From assembly GCA_944324965.1 (NCBI GenBank), contig CALUYH010000005.1:1-64000 (forward strand): a stretch of DNA of 64,000 bases. Reading direction: 5' to 3'. Source of the DNA: Candidatus Avelusimicrobium gallinaceum (lineage in GTDB: Bacteria > Elusimicrobiota > Elusimicrobia > Elusimicrobiales > Elusimicrobiaceae). Positions 8,366 through 17,225 of this stretch are shown in pieces. Both the position numbers and the translations under genes were made by a program. The notes under the pieces were generated by a model. That model saw only the letters and a program-made list of their open reading frames with translations. It was not told the DNA's origin and did not search any database. Every line of letters begins with the position of its first letter. The first letter of the stretch is position 1.

Positions 8366-8815
8366 CCGCCCCTCCCCTTCCTTTACCCGTTAACACGACT
8401 AATTGAGCCACACTATTTCCGCCCTGTCGCTCTCTCATGCAACGGCCCTTCCAGGCCCCTTGCCGGGGGCAGGCTTTTTGGCCCCGGCCAAGGGGTTGCC
8501 TAATACGGTGCTTACGCCATAGGGAACAACTTGTTGGAAATGTTTACGCAAAAGAGCCAGCGGCCGCCCCTCCCCTACCTTGCCAGGGGCAGGCGCTCTA
8601 TGCCCGCCAACACGACTAGAGGGGCCACAGTGTTTTTGGAATGTTGCGCCTATACGCAACGGCCTTCCATGCCCGGGAGCTCTTCCTCGAACAGGGTTCC
8701 GCCTAATACGGTGCTTACGCCATTAGGGAACAACGGGTTGGGGATGTTTTTGCCAAGGGCCAGCGGCTGGCCTCACCCGCTAGCGCGCTATTCTTGCCTG
8801 TATTTTGGGGCATAA
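8366..8815 (-). repeat. Tandem, diverged about 0.2-kb repeat with decayed coding traces
   Basis: This fills the gap between the pilin gene and pth. Two copies start with AACACGACTA at 8392 and 8609 (217 bases apart) and share GCCTAATACGGTGCTTACGC at 8498 and 8701 (203 bases apart). The block GCCGCCCCTCCCC (8366, 8563) is also repeated. On the minus strand both copies encode the peptides GVSTVLG and N(S/T)VA(Q/P)LVVL(T/A)G, but stop codons and a one-base difference near 8520 (CCATAGGG against CCATTAGGG) break the frames. No intact gene, terminal repeat or transposase is seen. Confidence 0.7.
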
Positions 8816-8823
8816 ATTTTACA

Positions 8824-8856
8824 ACAAAAAGGGCGGAGAATTTTTCTCCGCCCTTT
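8824..8856 (-). terminator. Intrinsic terminator of the glmU-prs-rplY-pth operon
   Basis: Hairpin AAAGGGCGGAGAA / TTCTCCGCCCTTT with a T run on the minus strand, 18 bases past the pth stop. Confidence 0.85.
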
Positions 8857-8874
8857 CTATATAAAAATCTCAAA

Positions 8875-9435
8875 TCAGTTAAACGTATTCATCGCTTTTT
8901 CCAGCCCTTGCGATAAAATCATTTCCAATGCGTCCACCGCGCGCGCCAGCGCGTCGTCCAGGGCGGGCTGATCCGCCTTGGGAAAATTGGACAGCACAAA
9001 GTTGGCCAGGTCAAACTTTTCGGGCTTGGGGCCGATGCCCAGCCGCAAGCGCGGAATGTCCTGCGTGCCCAGCTGTTCAATCACGCTTTTCATCCCTTTT
9101 TGGCCGCCGGCCGAACCGCTTTTGCGGATGCGCAGCTTGCCCACCGCCAGCGAAACATCGTCAAAGCACACCAGGCAGTTTTGCGGCGGGATTTTATAGA
9201 ACCGGGCCAAGCTGGATACAGCTCGGCCCGATTCGTTCATATAAGTAGAGGGTTTGATGAGAAAGACATCGTGCCCTGCCACGGTAACTTTTGCATACAC
9301 TCCCAGGTTCTGCCAGGTTTTCCATTCGGCCCCCCATTTGCGGGCAGCGGCGTCCAGCACCATAAATCCGGCGTTGTGGCGCGTATGCTCGTATTGGGAA
9401 CCGGGGTTACCAAGCCCTGCCAGGAGTTGCTGCAT
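8875..9435 (-). CDS. pth: Peptidyl-tRNA hydrolase
   Basis: A 186-residue enzyme that frees tRNA from stalled peptidyl-tRNA. Catalytic-site residues are present: N10 in GLGNPG, H20 in RHNAGF and D93 in FDD. The later GGHNG segment of most homologues reads GGQKG here (residues 110-114), so the usual Asn that contacts substrate is Lys. It is the last gene of the glmU-prs-rplY-pth operon, three bases after rplY, the same order as glmU-prs-ctc-pth in Bacillus. Confidence 0.96.
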   Translation of the reverse strand: MQQLLAGLGNPGSQYEHTRHNAGFMVLDAAARKWGAEWKTWQNLGVYAKVTVAGHDVFLIKPSTYMNESGRAVSSLARFYKIPPQNCLVCFDDVSLAVGKLRIRKSGSAGGQKGMKSVIEQLGTQDIPRLRLGIGPKPEKFDLANFVLSNFPKADQPALDDALARAVDALEMILSQGLEKAMNTFN

Positions 9436-9438
9436 ACG

Positions 9439-10119
9439 TTATTTCTTCGGGGCTTCCTTGTCTTTGGTAAGGTTGCCTTCTTCGTCTTTCTTGCCCTTGG
9501 TAGAGGAGCTTTCCGGCTGGGCGGCGGCAGCATCAGCAGCCGGCGCAGGAGCAGGAGCTTCTTCTTCTTTCGGGATGGCCAAGTGCACCACCGGGGCTTC
9601 CGGATCGGTCACGAGTTCTACCCCTTCGGGCAGTTTGATGTCGCCCGCGACCAAACCTTTGTTGATGGTCATCGGGGTGATGTCCAGCACGATTTCGTGC
9701 GGGATGGCGCTGACCAGGGCGCGCACTTCAATTTCGCGCAAAATGTGTTCAATAATAGCGCCATAGTTGGCCACGTCCGCCGGCATACCTTCCAGTTTGA
9801 GCGGAACAACGACGTCCATTTTGTCTTTCATGCTTACGCGCTGAAAATCGGCATGGATCGGGTTATCGGTTACGGCGTGGTATTGGATTTCTTTCACCAA
9901 CGCCAGTTCTTTGGCACCGCCCAGGTCCATTTCCACCAGCGTGTTTTTACCGGCTTTTACGATTTTATCCAAATCTTTTACGCTTACGGTAACGCTAACA
10001 GGTTCTTTGTGTCCGCCGTAGATAACGGCCGGAATTTTCTTTTCGGCTCTGATTTTAGAAAGAGCCCCTTTGACGCCAATCCCTTCGCGGGCAGCGGCAG
10101 AGATAGTTACTTTTTCCAT
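9439..10119 (-). CDS. rplY: Ribosomal protein L25, long CTC form
   Basis: A 226-residue 50S protein that binds 5S rRNA. The N-terminal L25 domain covers about residues 1-90, the CTC (TL5) beta domain about 95-190, and the tail is a low-complexity Ala/Pro/Glu then Lys/Glu extension. The start at 10119 is set by GGAGG six bases upstream; a TTG four codons earlier would lie before that site. It lies between prs and pth, where ctc is found in many Gram-positive genomes. Confidence 0.95.
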   Translation of the reverse strand: MEKVTISAAAREGIGVKGALSKIRAEKKIPAVIYGGHKEPVSVTVSVKDLDKIVKAGKNTLVEMDLGGAKELALVKEIQYHAVTDNPIHADFQRVSMKDKMDVVVPLKLEGMPADVANYGAIIEHILREIEVRALVSAIPHEIVLDITPMTINKGLVAGDIKLPEGVELVTDPEAPVVHLAIPKEEEAPAPAPAADAAAAQPESSSTKGKKDEEGNLTKDKEAPKK

Positions 10120-10161
10120 TGTTTCCTCCAAATTTCCTTATAGAAAATTTTTGAAATTTCG

Positions 10162-11106
10162 TTAATTAAACATATCGCTGATAGAGCGGCCGTCGTGGTT
10201 GCGTTTGATGGCGTCCGCCAGTAAGTACGAAACGGACAGCACGTCCACCTTGGGCCCCAAGTCGCGTATCGGCAGCGAGTCCGTAATGACCAGCTTTTTG
10301 ATGTCCGACTTGTTGATTTTGTCAATCGCGTTGCGGGAGAGCAACCCATGCGTGCACGCCGCATAAATTTCCCGCGCGCCTTGTTCTTTGATTTTCTGGG
10401 CCACGATGGTCAGCGTGCCCGCCGTGTCCACGATATCATCAAAAATAATGGCTACTTTGTCCTTCACGTCCCCGATGACGTTGTACACCACGGCTTCGTT
10501 GGCTTTCGGGCGGCGTTTATCAATAATCACCAGCCCCGCGTCCATCCGGGCCGCAAATTTGCGGGCGCGTTCCACTCCGCCCACATCCGGGGAAATGACC
10601 ACCAAATCTTTGCGGTCAAAATCTTTAAAATAATCCAAAAACACTTTGCGGGCGCGCAAATGGTCCACCGGGATATCAAAGAACCCCTGGATTTGGCCCG
10701 CGTGCAGGTCCACCGTCATAATGCGGTCGGCGCCGGCTTCGGTAATCAGGTTGCAGGCCAGCTTGGCCGTAATCGGCACGCGCGGGGAGGCTTTGCGGTC
10801 CGCCCGGGCATAACCGAAGTACGGAATAACGGCCGTAATTTTGCCGGCACTGGCGCGTTTGAACGCGTCAATCATAATCAGGAGCTCCATCAAATTTTCG
10901 TTGACGGGCGGGCAGGTGGGCTGAATGATATAGCAGTCGTGCGCGCGTACGCTTTCCAAAATCTGTACGTCAATTTCTCCGTCTGCAAAGCGCTCTACGC
11001 GCAGTTTGCCCATCTCCATATTCAGGTGATTGCAAATCTTCTGCGCCAGGGCAATGTTGGCATTGCCGGAGAAAATTCTCAAATCGCCGTTTACGCTTTT
11101 AGTCAT
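10162..11106 (-). CDS. prs: Ribose-phosphate pyrophosphokinase
   Basis: A 314-residue enzyme that makes PRPP from ribose 5-phosphate and ATP for nucleotide, histidine and tryptophan synthesis. Family marks include FADGEIDVQI, the ATP loop YFGYARADRK, TVDLHAGQIQGFF, the flexible KRRPK loop and the PRPP-binding FDDIVDTAGT. The start overlaps the end of glmU by 8 bases, so translation is likely coupled. Confidence 0.97.
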   Translation of the reverse strand: MTKSVNGDLRIFSGNANIALAQKICNHLNMEMGKLRVERFADGEIDVQILESVRAHDCYIIQPTCPPVNENLMELLIMIDAFKRASAGKITAVIPYFGYARADRKASPRVPITAKLACNLITEAGADRIMTVDLHAGQIQGFFDIPVDHLRARKVFLDYFKDFDRKDLVVISPDVGGVERARKFAARMDAGLVIIDKRRPKANEAVVYNVIGDVKDKVAIIFDDIVDTAGTLTIVAQKIKEQGAREIYAACTHGLLSRNAIDKINKSDIKKLVITDSLPIRDLGPKVDVLSVSYLLADAIKRNHDGRSISDMFN

Positions 11107-12502
11107 TTTTCTTTACACCTTTTTTTTCCAGAACGACCTGACGCGAACGGGCAATCGCCAGAGATTCCGCCGGAACCTCTTTGGTAATCGTTGACCCCGC
11201 GCCGATTTTTGCATATTCGTGCACCGTTACCGGCGCTACAAAATTCACGTTAGACCCTACAAACACGTGGTCCCCAATGACCGTTTGGTGTTTGTTTTTG
11301 CCGTCATAGTTGCAGGTGATGGTTCCGGCGCCCACGTTCACCCCGGCGCCCATTTGCGTATCGCCGATGTAGCTTAAGTGGTTGACTTTGGAACCTTCCC
11401 CGATGACGGATTTTTTAATTTCTGAAAAATTGCCCACTTTGGCGCCCGTTTTTAAAACGGATTTCGGGCGCAAATGCGCGTACGGCCCCAGCTGGCAGCC
11501 GGCTTCCACTTCCGACTCTTCAATATACGTACCCATTTTGATGGTGACGTTGTCGCCGATGACGGAATCTTTGATGTAGACGTTGCCTTCAATTTCGCAA
11601 TTTTTGCCGATGACCGTATGGCCGCTGATGTAGCAGCCGGGGCAGATTTTGGTGTCCACCCCCACTTTGACCCCCGGGTCTATATACACTTCATGCGGGC
11701 GCACCAGCGTAACGCCTTCGTCCATCAGTTCGGCGACTACGCGGTCGCGCATGATTTGCTCGGCCTCGGCCAGCTGCGCTTTGCTGTTTACGCCCAGCGC
11801 CTGCTTGTAATCCGTACCGGCCAGCACCAATACGGGCTGATTCATCTGGTTGATAAGGGCCAGGGTGTCGGTTAAATAGTATTCGTGCTTGGGGCCTTGC
11901 GGCGTGAGTTGGGAAAGCGCGGTTTGCAGCGCTTTGGAATTAAAAATGTACATGCCGCTGTTGATTTCGGCAATTTTTTTGGTTTCTTCGTCCGCGTCGG
12001 ATTCTTCCACAATGGTTTCAAACGAACCGTCCGCCGCGCGGATAATGCGCCCGTAGCCAAACGGGTTCGGCACCGTTACGCCCAGCACCATGGCGCCGGC
12101 TTCGTTATGTTCAAACACGTCGGCCATATGCGCCAGCGTCTGCGCCTGCAAAAGCGGCGTATCGCCGTTTAACACCATGACGGTTTCAAATTTTTTCAAA
12201 AGCGGTTCCGCGGCTTTGACGGCCGAAGCAGAACCGGACAAATCCGTTTGGCGCGCAAACACCACCGGGGCCGTAATGCCCCACTGGGCAAGCCCCGCTT
12301 TGACGGCGTTTACCACCGTGTCGGCCTCGTGGCCGACTACAATGCCGATAGCGGCCGGACCCAATGCTTGGGCCGCCTTTAAAATATGTGCGAGTATCGG
12401 GATTCCGCAAACGACGTGCAGCGGTTTGGGAAGGGGAGATTTCATCCGGGTGCCTTTGCCGGCCGCCAGGATGAGAACACACAGATTTTTTTTGGCTACC
12501 AT
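11099..12502 (-). CDS. glmU: Bifunctional UDP-GlcNAc pyrophosphorylase / GlcN-1-P acetyltransferase
   Basis: A 467-residue bifunctional enzyme making UDP-GlcNAc for peptidoglycan and lipid A. The N-terminal uridylyltransferase carries LAAGKGTRMKSPLPKPLH near residues 12-29 and LNGDTPLL; a linker follows, then the left-handed beta-helix acetyltransferase (about 260-450) with LRPKSVLKTGAKVGNFSEIKKS and TITCNYDGKNKH. It heads the operon with prs, rplY and pth. A plausible promoter lies about 70 bases upstream. Confidence 0.97.
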   Translation of the reverse strand: MVAKKNLCVLILAAGKGTRMKSPLPKPLHVVCGIPILAHILKAAQALGPAAIGIVVGHEADTVVNAVKAGLAQWGITAPVVFARQTDLSGSASAVKAAEPLLKKFETVMVLNGDTPLLQAQTLAHMADVFEHNEAGAMVLGVTVPNPFGYGRIIRAADGSFETIVEESDADEETKKIAEINSGMYIFNSKALQTALSQLTPQGPKHEYYLTDTLALINQMNQPVLVLAGTDYKQALGVNSKAQLAEAEQIMRDRVVAELMDEGVTLVRPHEVYIDPGVKVGVDTKICPGCYISGHTVIGKNCEIEGNVYIKDSVIGDNVTIKMGTYIEESEVEAGCQLGPYAHLRPKSVLKTGAKVGNFSEIKKSVIGEGSKVNHLSYIGDTQMGAGVNVGAGTITCNYDGKNKHQTVIGDHVFVGSNVNFVAPVTVHEYAKIGAGSTITKEVPAESLAIARSRQVVLEKKGVKKND

Positions 12503-12572
12503 TGTTTTATCTACTCTTGCCTAAAAAAGAATCTAACTTGTTAATGACGAATCAGGAACAAATTATATATAT

Positions 12573-12602
12573 ATTATACCAATAATCCGCCCAACCTGCA
12601 AA
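12573..12602 (-). promoter_or_regulatory. Promoter of the glmU operon
   Basis: On the minus strand TTTGCA (12597-12602), an 18-base spacer and TATAAT (12573-12578) form a sigma70-type promoter in the 155-base mtaB-glmU gap. An AT repeat follows the -10 box. Confidence 0.6.
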
Positions 12603-12657
12603 GCGGAAATGTTGGCACTTCCTGCCTTAGGCGGGGCATTACTTACATTGTAGCATT

Positions 12658-13887
12658 TTAAGCCGGCCGGCCAAAGCACAGGGGGCCTTCGGCCCGCGTA
12701 ATCACCGCGCGCACCAGGCCGTGGGCGCCGGAGGCGCCTTCCAGCACGACCTGCTGGAAATTGGACGTTATCCCGTGCGGCAGGCCGGCTTTGTGCTCCT
12801 CTATAAATACTTCCTGTTCCGTGCCTACCAAAGACGCGGCAAAGGCCGTGCGCAGCTCTTTATCCAGGGCACGCAGCGCGTCCGAGCGGCGTTTGATTTC
12901 CTCGTGCGGCAACTGCTTGAGTGCGGCCGCCGGGGTGCCGGGGCGCGGCGAATAGCTAAATACGTGCAATCCCGCCAGGCGGACCTCGCGGATGAACGCG
13001 GCGGTAGCCTCAAAATCGGCCTCGGTTTCGGTAGGAAAGCCCGCGATAACGTCAGCAAAAATGCCGATTTGCGGCACCCGGCGGCGCAGGTCTTCCACGC
13101 GCGCCCGATAGGCGGCCGTATCGTAATGGCGGTGCATATCCTTTAAAATTTTGTCACATCCGGCTTGCAGGGGCAAATGGAAGTAATTGCAAAACCGGTC
13201 CGGGCGCAAAGCCATTTGGTCAATAATGCCATCCGTGACGGTTTGCAGCTCTATGGAAGAAAACCGCACGCGGAACCGACCCGGCAGGCGGGCGATTGCG
13301 GCGCATAAACCGGCCAAATCCGTCCCCGTTTGCGGGCAGAGGTAGTTGCCGATGTTAATGCCGGTCAAAACGATTTCGGCAAAGCCCTTTTGCTGCAACA
13401 CTTCAATTTCGTGCAACACATCCGCCAGCGGCTTGGAGCGTTTGACCGGGCGGGCATACGGCACAATGCAATACGAACAAAAACAATCGCACCCGTCCTG
13501 AATTTTGATAAACGCGCGGCTGTGGCCTTCGTGCCCGGATACCGTCCAGCAGACGTCCGGCACGTTAAAAAGGGTTTTGCCCAAGTCGTATTTGCCGATG
13601 ATTTCGGCCTGCGGGAATTTGTCGCGCACCATTTTTTCGTGTGCGGCGGCGTAGCAGCCCGTCAGCACAAGGCGCGCCCGCGGGTTGCGACGCAAAATTT
13701 GGCGGATTTGCTTTTCCACGTCTTTATCGGCCTGGTGCGTGACCGTGCAGGTATTGAGCAGGCACACATCGGCGGTTTCAAACGAGTCCGCCGGCACATA
13801 GCCCTGCCGCAGGAATTCCTCCCACAGGGCTTGGCTTTCCACCTGGTTGACGCGGCAACCGAACGTTTTGATAAAAAAAGTAGTCAT
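12658..13887 (-). CDS. mtaB: tRNA t6A37 methylthiotransferase MtaB
   Basis: A 409-residue radical-SAM enzyme that adds a methylthio group to t6A37 in tRNA. An N-terminal UPF0004 domain has three cluster Cys (FGCRVN, LNTCTVT, LTGCYA). The radical-SAM cluster site is GCDCFCSYCIVPYARP, with one extra Cys inside the CxxxCxxC motif. A TRAM-like C-terminal part follows. The start at 13887 shares one base with the rsmE stop (TAATG); a longer upstream frame lies inside rsmE and is rejected. rsmE-mtaB pairs follow dnaK/dnaJ in many Firmicutes. Confidence 0.93.
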   Translation of the reverse strand: MTTFFIKTFGCRVNQVESQALWEEFLRQGYVPADSFETADVCLLNTCTVTHQADKDVEKQIRQILRRNPRARLVLTGCYAAAHEKMVRDKFPQAEIIGKYDLGKTLFNVPDVCWTVSGHEGHSRAFIKIQDGCDCFCSYCIVPYARPVKRSKPLADVLHEIEVLQQKGFAEIVLTGINIGNYLCPQTGTDLAGLCAAIARLPGRFRVRFSSIELQTVTDGIIDQMALRPDRFCNYFHLPLQAGCDKILKDMHRHYDTAAYRARVEDLRRRVPQIGIFADVIAGFPTETEADFEATAAFIREVRLAGLHVFSYSPRPGTPAAALKQLPHEEIKRRSDALRALDKELRTAFAASLVGTEQEVFIEEHKAGLPHGITSNFQQVVLEGASGAHGLVRAVITRAEGPLCFGRPA

Positions 13888-14582
13888 TATAACAGTTTGG
13901 CGGCTACGGCAATACAGGCCGTTTCCGCACGCAAAATGTTTACACCCAGCGTAACCGGCAGGACGTTGTATTGCGCGGCGATAACCACCTCTTCGTCCGT
14001 CCAGCCGCCGGCCGGCCCCACATACACGCGCAAGCGCTTGGGGTGCCCGAGTTTTTCCTGTCCCCAGGCCAGGGTGTGGGTTTCTTCGGCCTCGTAGGCC
14101 AAGAGGGAAGGCACTTCCTGGCGGAGGGCTTCCGTAAATTTGACGGGCGGCAAAATGGCCGGGATGAACGGCGTGTCGCACTGTTTGCAGGCGGCCACCA
14201 TCACTTGGTGCCAGCGGTCATTTTTCCCGTTCCACTTTTTCAGCACATCGTATTCGCTGCGCTGCGTAACAATCGGGCAGAACGCAGCCACCCCCAGCTG
14301 GGTGCCTTTATCCAGCACTTCTTCCAGCCCCGTGCGGGAGTTGGGCGCAAAAAACAGTTCCAGTTCCAGCGCCGGGCGGCGCACCAGGCACGGCTTTAAC
14401 AGGGTGCCGCGCACAAACTTTTTTTGCACGCGGTCAATGCGTGCCATATACTGGCGGCCCGTGCCGTCAAACACGCGGATTTCGTCCCCTTCTTTGTGGC
14501 GGGCGACTGCCGCCGCGTGATGCGCCTCGGCATCCGTCAGGAAAAATTCGGTTTCTTTGATATCGGCAAAATACTGGGGCAT
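13887..14582 (-). CDS. rsmE: 16S rRNA m3U1498 methyltransferase
   Basis: A 231-residue SPOUT-class enzyme. An N-terminal PUA-like part (about 1-75) is followed by the knotted methyltransferase domain with ELFFAPNSRTGLEEVLDKGTQLGV, VGPAGGWTDEE and the C-terminal LGVNILRAETA knot motif. It overlaps mtaB by one base. The ATG lies six bases after TAAAAT, without a Shine-Dalgarno sequence, so a leaderless transcript is possible. The gene lies downstream of dnaK, but a terminator separates them. Confidence 0.94.
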   Translation of the reverse strand: MPQYFADIKETEFFLTDAEAHHAAAVARHKEGDEIRVFDGTGRQYMARIDRVQKKFVRGTLLKPCLVRRPALELELFFAPNSRTGLEEVLDKGTQLGVAAFCPIVTQRSEYDVLKKWNGKNDRWHQVMVAACKQCDTPFIPAILPPVKFTEALRQEVPSLLAYEAEETHTLAWGQEKLGHPKRLRVYVGPAGGWTDEEVVIAAQYNVLPVTLGVNILRAETACIAVAAKLL

Positions 14583-14588
14583 AGGGTT

Positions 14589-14594
14589 ATTTTA
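14589..14594 (-). promoter_or_regulatory. -10 box of rsmE, leaderless spacing
   Basis: TAAAAT on the minus strand, 6 bases before the ATG at 14582; no -35 box is clear. Confidence 0.45.
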
Positions 14595-14636
14595 CTTTTT
14601 TACGGGGGTAAAAGTAAAAACGCCGGCAAAACAGGC

Positions 14637-14670
14637 ACAAAAAAGGGGAACCTTTTCGGTTCCCCTTTTG
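14637..14670 (-). terminator. Intrinsic terminator after dnaK
   Basis: Hairpin AAGGGGAACC / GGTTCCCCTT with a T run on the minus strand, 20 bases past the dnaK stop. It separates hrcA-grpE-dnaK from rsmE-mtaB. Confidence 0.88.
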
Positions 14671-14689
14671 GATAAGGCGTTGTGCGGAA

Positions 14690-16570
14690 TTATTTGTCTA
14701 CGACTTCGGCTTCCACTACGTCGTCCTTGCCGCCGTTGTTACCGGCCGCTTGCGCTCCGGCCGCAGGGCCTTGCTGTTGTGCGCCAGCCTGCGCACCCGC
14801 TTGAGCCTGCTGCTGAGCTTGCGCGTTTTTGTACATCGCTTCGCCCAGTTTCTGGCCGGCCTTCAAGGCTTCGTCCGTAGCCGCTTTGATGCGGGCCACA
14901 TCTTCGCCTTTCAAGGCGTCGCGCAAGTCGCCCAGCGCGCGGTCAATGGCCAAGCGGTCGTCCTGCGACACTTTATCGCCGTATTCTTTCAGCGATTTTT
15001 CCGTTTGGTAGAGCACGCTGTCGCCCTGGTTTTTGGCTTCAATGACTTCTTTGTGTTTCTTGTCTTCTTCCGCGAATTTTTCCGCGTCTTTGACGAATTT
15101 TTCCACTTCCGCATCGCTGAGTTTGTTGGGCGAGCTGATGGTGATGTGTTGCTCTTTATTGGTACCCAAGTCCTTAGCGGATACGTTCAAAATACCGTTC
15201 GCGTCAATATCGAAGGTGACTTCAATCTGCGGTACACCGCGAGGAGCTGGCGGAATGCCGTCCAGGTCAAATTTGCCCAGCGGTACGTTGTCCTTCGCCA
15301 TCGGGCGTTCACCCTGCAGGACGTTAATCGTTACAGCCGGCTGGTTATCCGACGCCGTAGAGAAGATTTGCGTCTTGCGCACCGGGATGGTGGTGTTGCG
15401 TTCAATCAGGCGTGTGCACACACCGCCCAAGGTTTCCAAGCCCAAGGACAGCGGCGTAACGTCCAACAAAAGCACATCTTTTACATCACCCGTCAAAATA
15501 CCGGCCTGTACAGCCGCACCGATAGCCACGCATTCCATCGGGTCAATCCCGCGTTCAATTTTCTTGCCCACGAGGTCTTCCACGTATTTCTGCACGATCG
15601 GCATACGGGTCGGGCCGCCGACCAAGATGACGCGGTCAATCTGCGACGCAGTTAAACCCGCATCGGACAAGGCCTGGTTGACGGATTTACCGCAGCGTTT
15701 GACGATGTCGTCCACCAAGCTTTCCAGTTTGGCGCGGGAAAGTTGCAGTTCCAAGTGTTTCGGGCCATCCGCACCCGCAGAGATGAACGGCAGGTTGATG
15801 TCCGTTTCCATGGTGGTGGACAGTTCGATTTTGGCTTTTTCGGCCGCGTCTTTCAAGCGTTGTTGCGCTTGTTTATCTTTGGACAAATCAATACCGGTCT
15901 GTTTGCGGAATTCGTCCACCATCCACTGGATGATGGCGTTATCCATATCCGTACCGCCCAGTTTCGTATCGCCGGAGGTGGAAAGCACATCAAACGTGCC
16001 TTCTTTACCCATTTCCATAATCGTCACATCCAGCGTACCGCCGCCCAAGTCGAACACCATTACTTTCTGTTCCTTGCCGGCTTTATCAATACCGAAGGCC
16101 AACGCAGCAGCCGTCGGTTCGTTTACCAAGCGCACCACTTCCAAGCCTGCAATGCGGCCGGCGTCTTTGGTGGCCTGGCGCTGGTTGTCGTTAAAGTAAG
16201 CAGGCACGGTGATAACGGCTTTTTCCACCGGTTCGCCCAAGAAAGCCTCGGCATCTTTTTTCACTTTCTGCAAGATGAAAGCCGACAGCTGTTGGGGCGT
16301 AAATTCCTGCCCGCGCAAATTGTATTTATAGTTTTCCCCCATTCTGCGTTTGAAGGCGGTCACGGTGCCTTCCGGGTTGGCAATGGCCTGACGGCGCGCC
16401 GGTTCACCCACCAAGCGTTGGCCATCTTTGGTGAAAGCGACGTAAGAAGGGAATGCCTTCCCGCCGATGGAGCTACCTTCGGCAGACGGAATGATGGTTC
16501 CTCTGCCTCCTTCCATTACTGCCGCGGCAGTGTTGGAAGTTCCTAAGTCAATACCAATAATCTTAGCCAT
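14690..16570 (-). CDS. dnaK: Hsp70 chaperone DnaK
   Basis: A 626-residue Hsp70. The ATPase domain starts with [12 protein letters not shown] and contains [22 protein letters not shown] and [11 protein letters not shown]; the substrate domain follows about residue 385, then the helical lid and a low-complexity Gln/Ala/Gly tail ending in [13 protein letters not shown] lies just upstream of the ATG. It is third in the hrcA-grpE-dnaK operon. dnaJ, the usual next gene, is absent. Confidence 0.98.
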   Translation of the reverse strand: MAKIIGIDLGTSNTAAAVMEGGRGTIIPSAEGSSIGGKAFPSYVAFTKDGQRLVGEPARRQAIANPEGTVTAFKRRMGENYKYNLRGQEFTPQQLSAFILQKVKKDAEAFLGEPVEKAVITVPAYFNDNQRQATKDAGRIAGLEVVRLVNEPTAAALAFGIDKAGKEQKVMVFDLGGGTLDVTIMEMGKEGTFDVLSTSGDTKLGGTDMDNAIIQWMVDEFRKQTGIDLSKDKQAQQRLKDAAEKAKIELSTTMETDINLPFISAGADGPKHLELQLSRAKLESLVDDIVKRCGKSVNQALSDAGLTASQIDRVILVGGPTRMPIVQKYVEDLVGKKIERGIDPMECVAIGAAVQAGILTGDVKDVLLLDVTPLSLGLETLGGVCTRLIERNTTIPVRKTQIFSTASDNQPAVTINVLQGERPMAKDNVPLGKFDLDGIPPAPRGVPQIEVTFDIDANGILNVSAKDLGTNKEQHITISSPNKLSDAEVEKFVKDAEKFAEEDKKHKEVIEAKNQGDSVLYQTEKSLKEYGDKVSQDDRLAIDRALGDLRDALKGEDVARIKAATDEALKAGQKLGEAMYKNAQAQQQAQAGAQAGAQQQGPAAGAQAAGNNGGKDDVVEAEVVDK

Positions 16571-16625
16571 ACTGATGTTTCTCCTTTAAATTTTAAAATG
16601 TTTATACCGAATAAGCGGAATCAAC

Positions 16626-17225
16626 TTACCCTTCCGCATGCTGGCCGACAATCACCCGCGCCGGGCGCAGGACTTTGCCGTCCATCGTGAAACCCATCTG
16701 CACTTCTTGCAATACCATTCCGTCCTGGGCTTCGGACGACGGAATCATCGCCACCACCTCTTGGGTGGCCGGGTCGTAGGGCTTGTCCAACACATCCATA
16801 TGTTCAATCCCTTCGGCCTTGAAGGCTTTTTCCAGCTCCGTAAAAACCATATTAAGACCATCCTTAACGGCTTTTAACGAGGCGGAACATTCTTCGTTAT
16901 TTTGTTTTTTTGCTAACTCCTCGCGCTGCCGCAATAATACTTCGTACGCCGGCAGCAATTTTTCGGCAAATTGTTTTTTTCCGTAGGCCAGGAAAGACGC
17001 TTTTTCGCGCTCGGTCCGTTTGCGGTAATTTTCAAAATCAGCACTCAAGCGGACCAACTGGTCGTAGTATTTGTTCTTTTCGTCTTTGGCGGGGGCTTCT
17101 TCCGGTTTGGGCTCCTGCGGCTGGGCTTGCGCCTGCGCTTCTTCCACTTCCGGCAGATCCCGCTCTTCGTCCTTTTCTTCTGCGGCGGCTTCGGCGCCGT
17201 GTTTCTGCGGATGTTTCTTACTCAT
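16626..17225 (-). CDS. grpE: Nucleotide exchange factor GrpE
   Basis: A 199-residue cochaperone that releases ADP from DnaK. A charged, Ala/Gln/Pro-rich N-terminal stretch (1-50) precedes the long dimer coiled coil with RLSADFENYRKRTEREKASF, then the beta domain with KVLRPARVIVG. The start overlaps the end of hrcA by 8 bases, which suggests coupled translation. Confidence 0.95.
   Translation of the reverse strand: MSKKHPQKHGAEAAAEEKDEERDLPEVEEAQAQAQPQEPKPEEAPAKDEKNKYYDQLVRLSADFENYRKRTEREKASFLAYGKKQFAEKLLPAYEVLLRQREELAKKQNNEECSASLKAVKDGLNMVFTELEKAFKAEGIEHMDVLDKPYDPATQEVVAMIPSSEAQDGMVLQEVQMGFTMDGKVLRPARVIVGQHAEG

Noticed and set aside
8366-8815. The tandem repeat as a CRISPR or a transposon end
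   Set aside because: Only two long diverged copies are seen, with no short regular repeats, no terminal inverted repeats and no transposase.
13888-14181. Upstream extension of mtaB to 14181 (98 extra codons)
   Set aside because: It lies wholly inside rsmE, has no family similarity, and the ATG at 13887 begins exactly at the conserved N terminus with a TAATG overlap.
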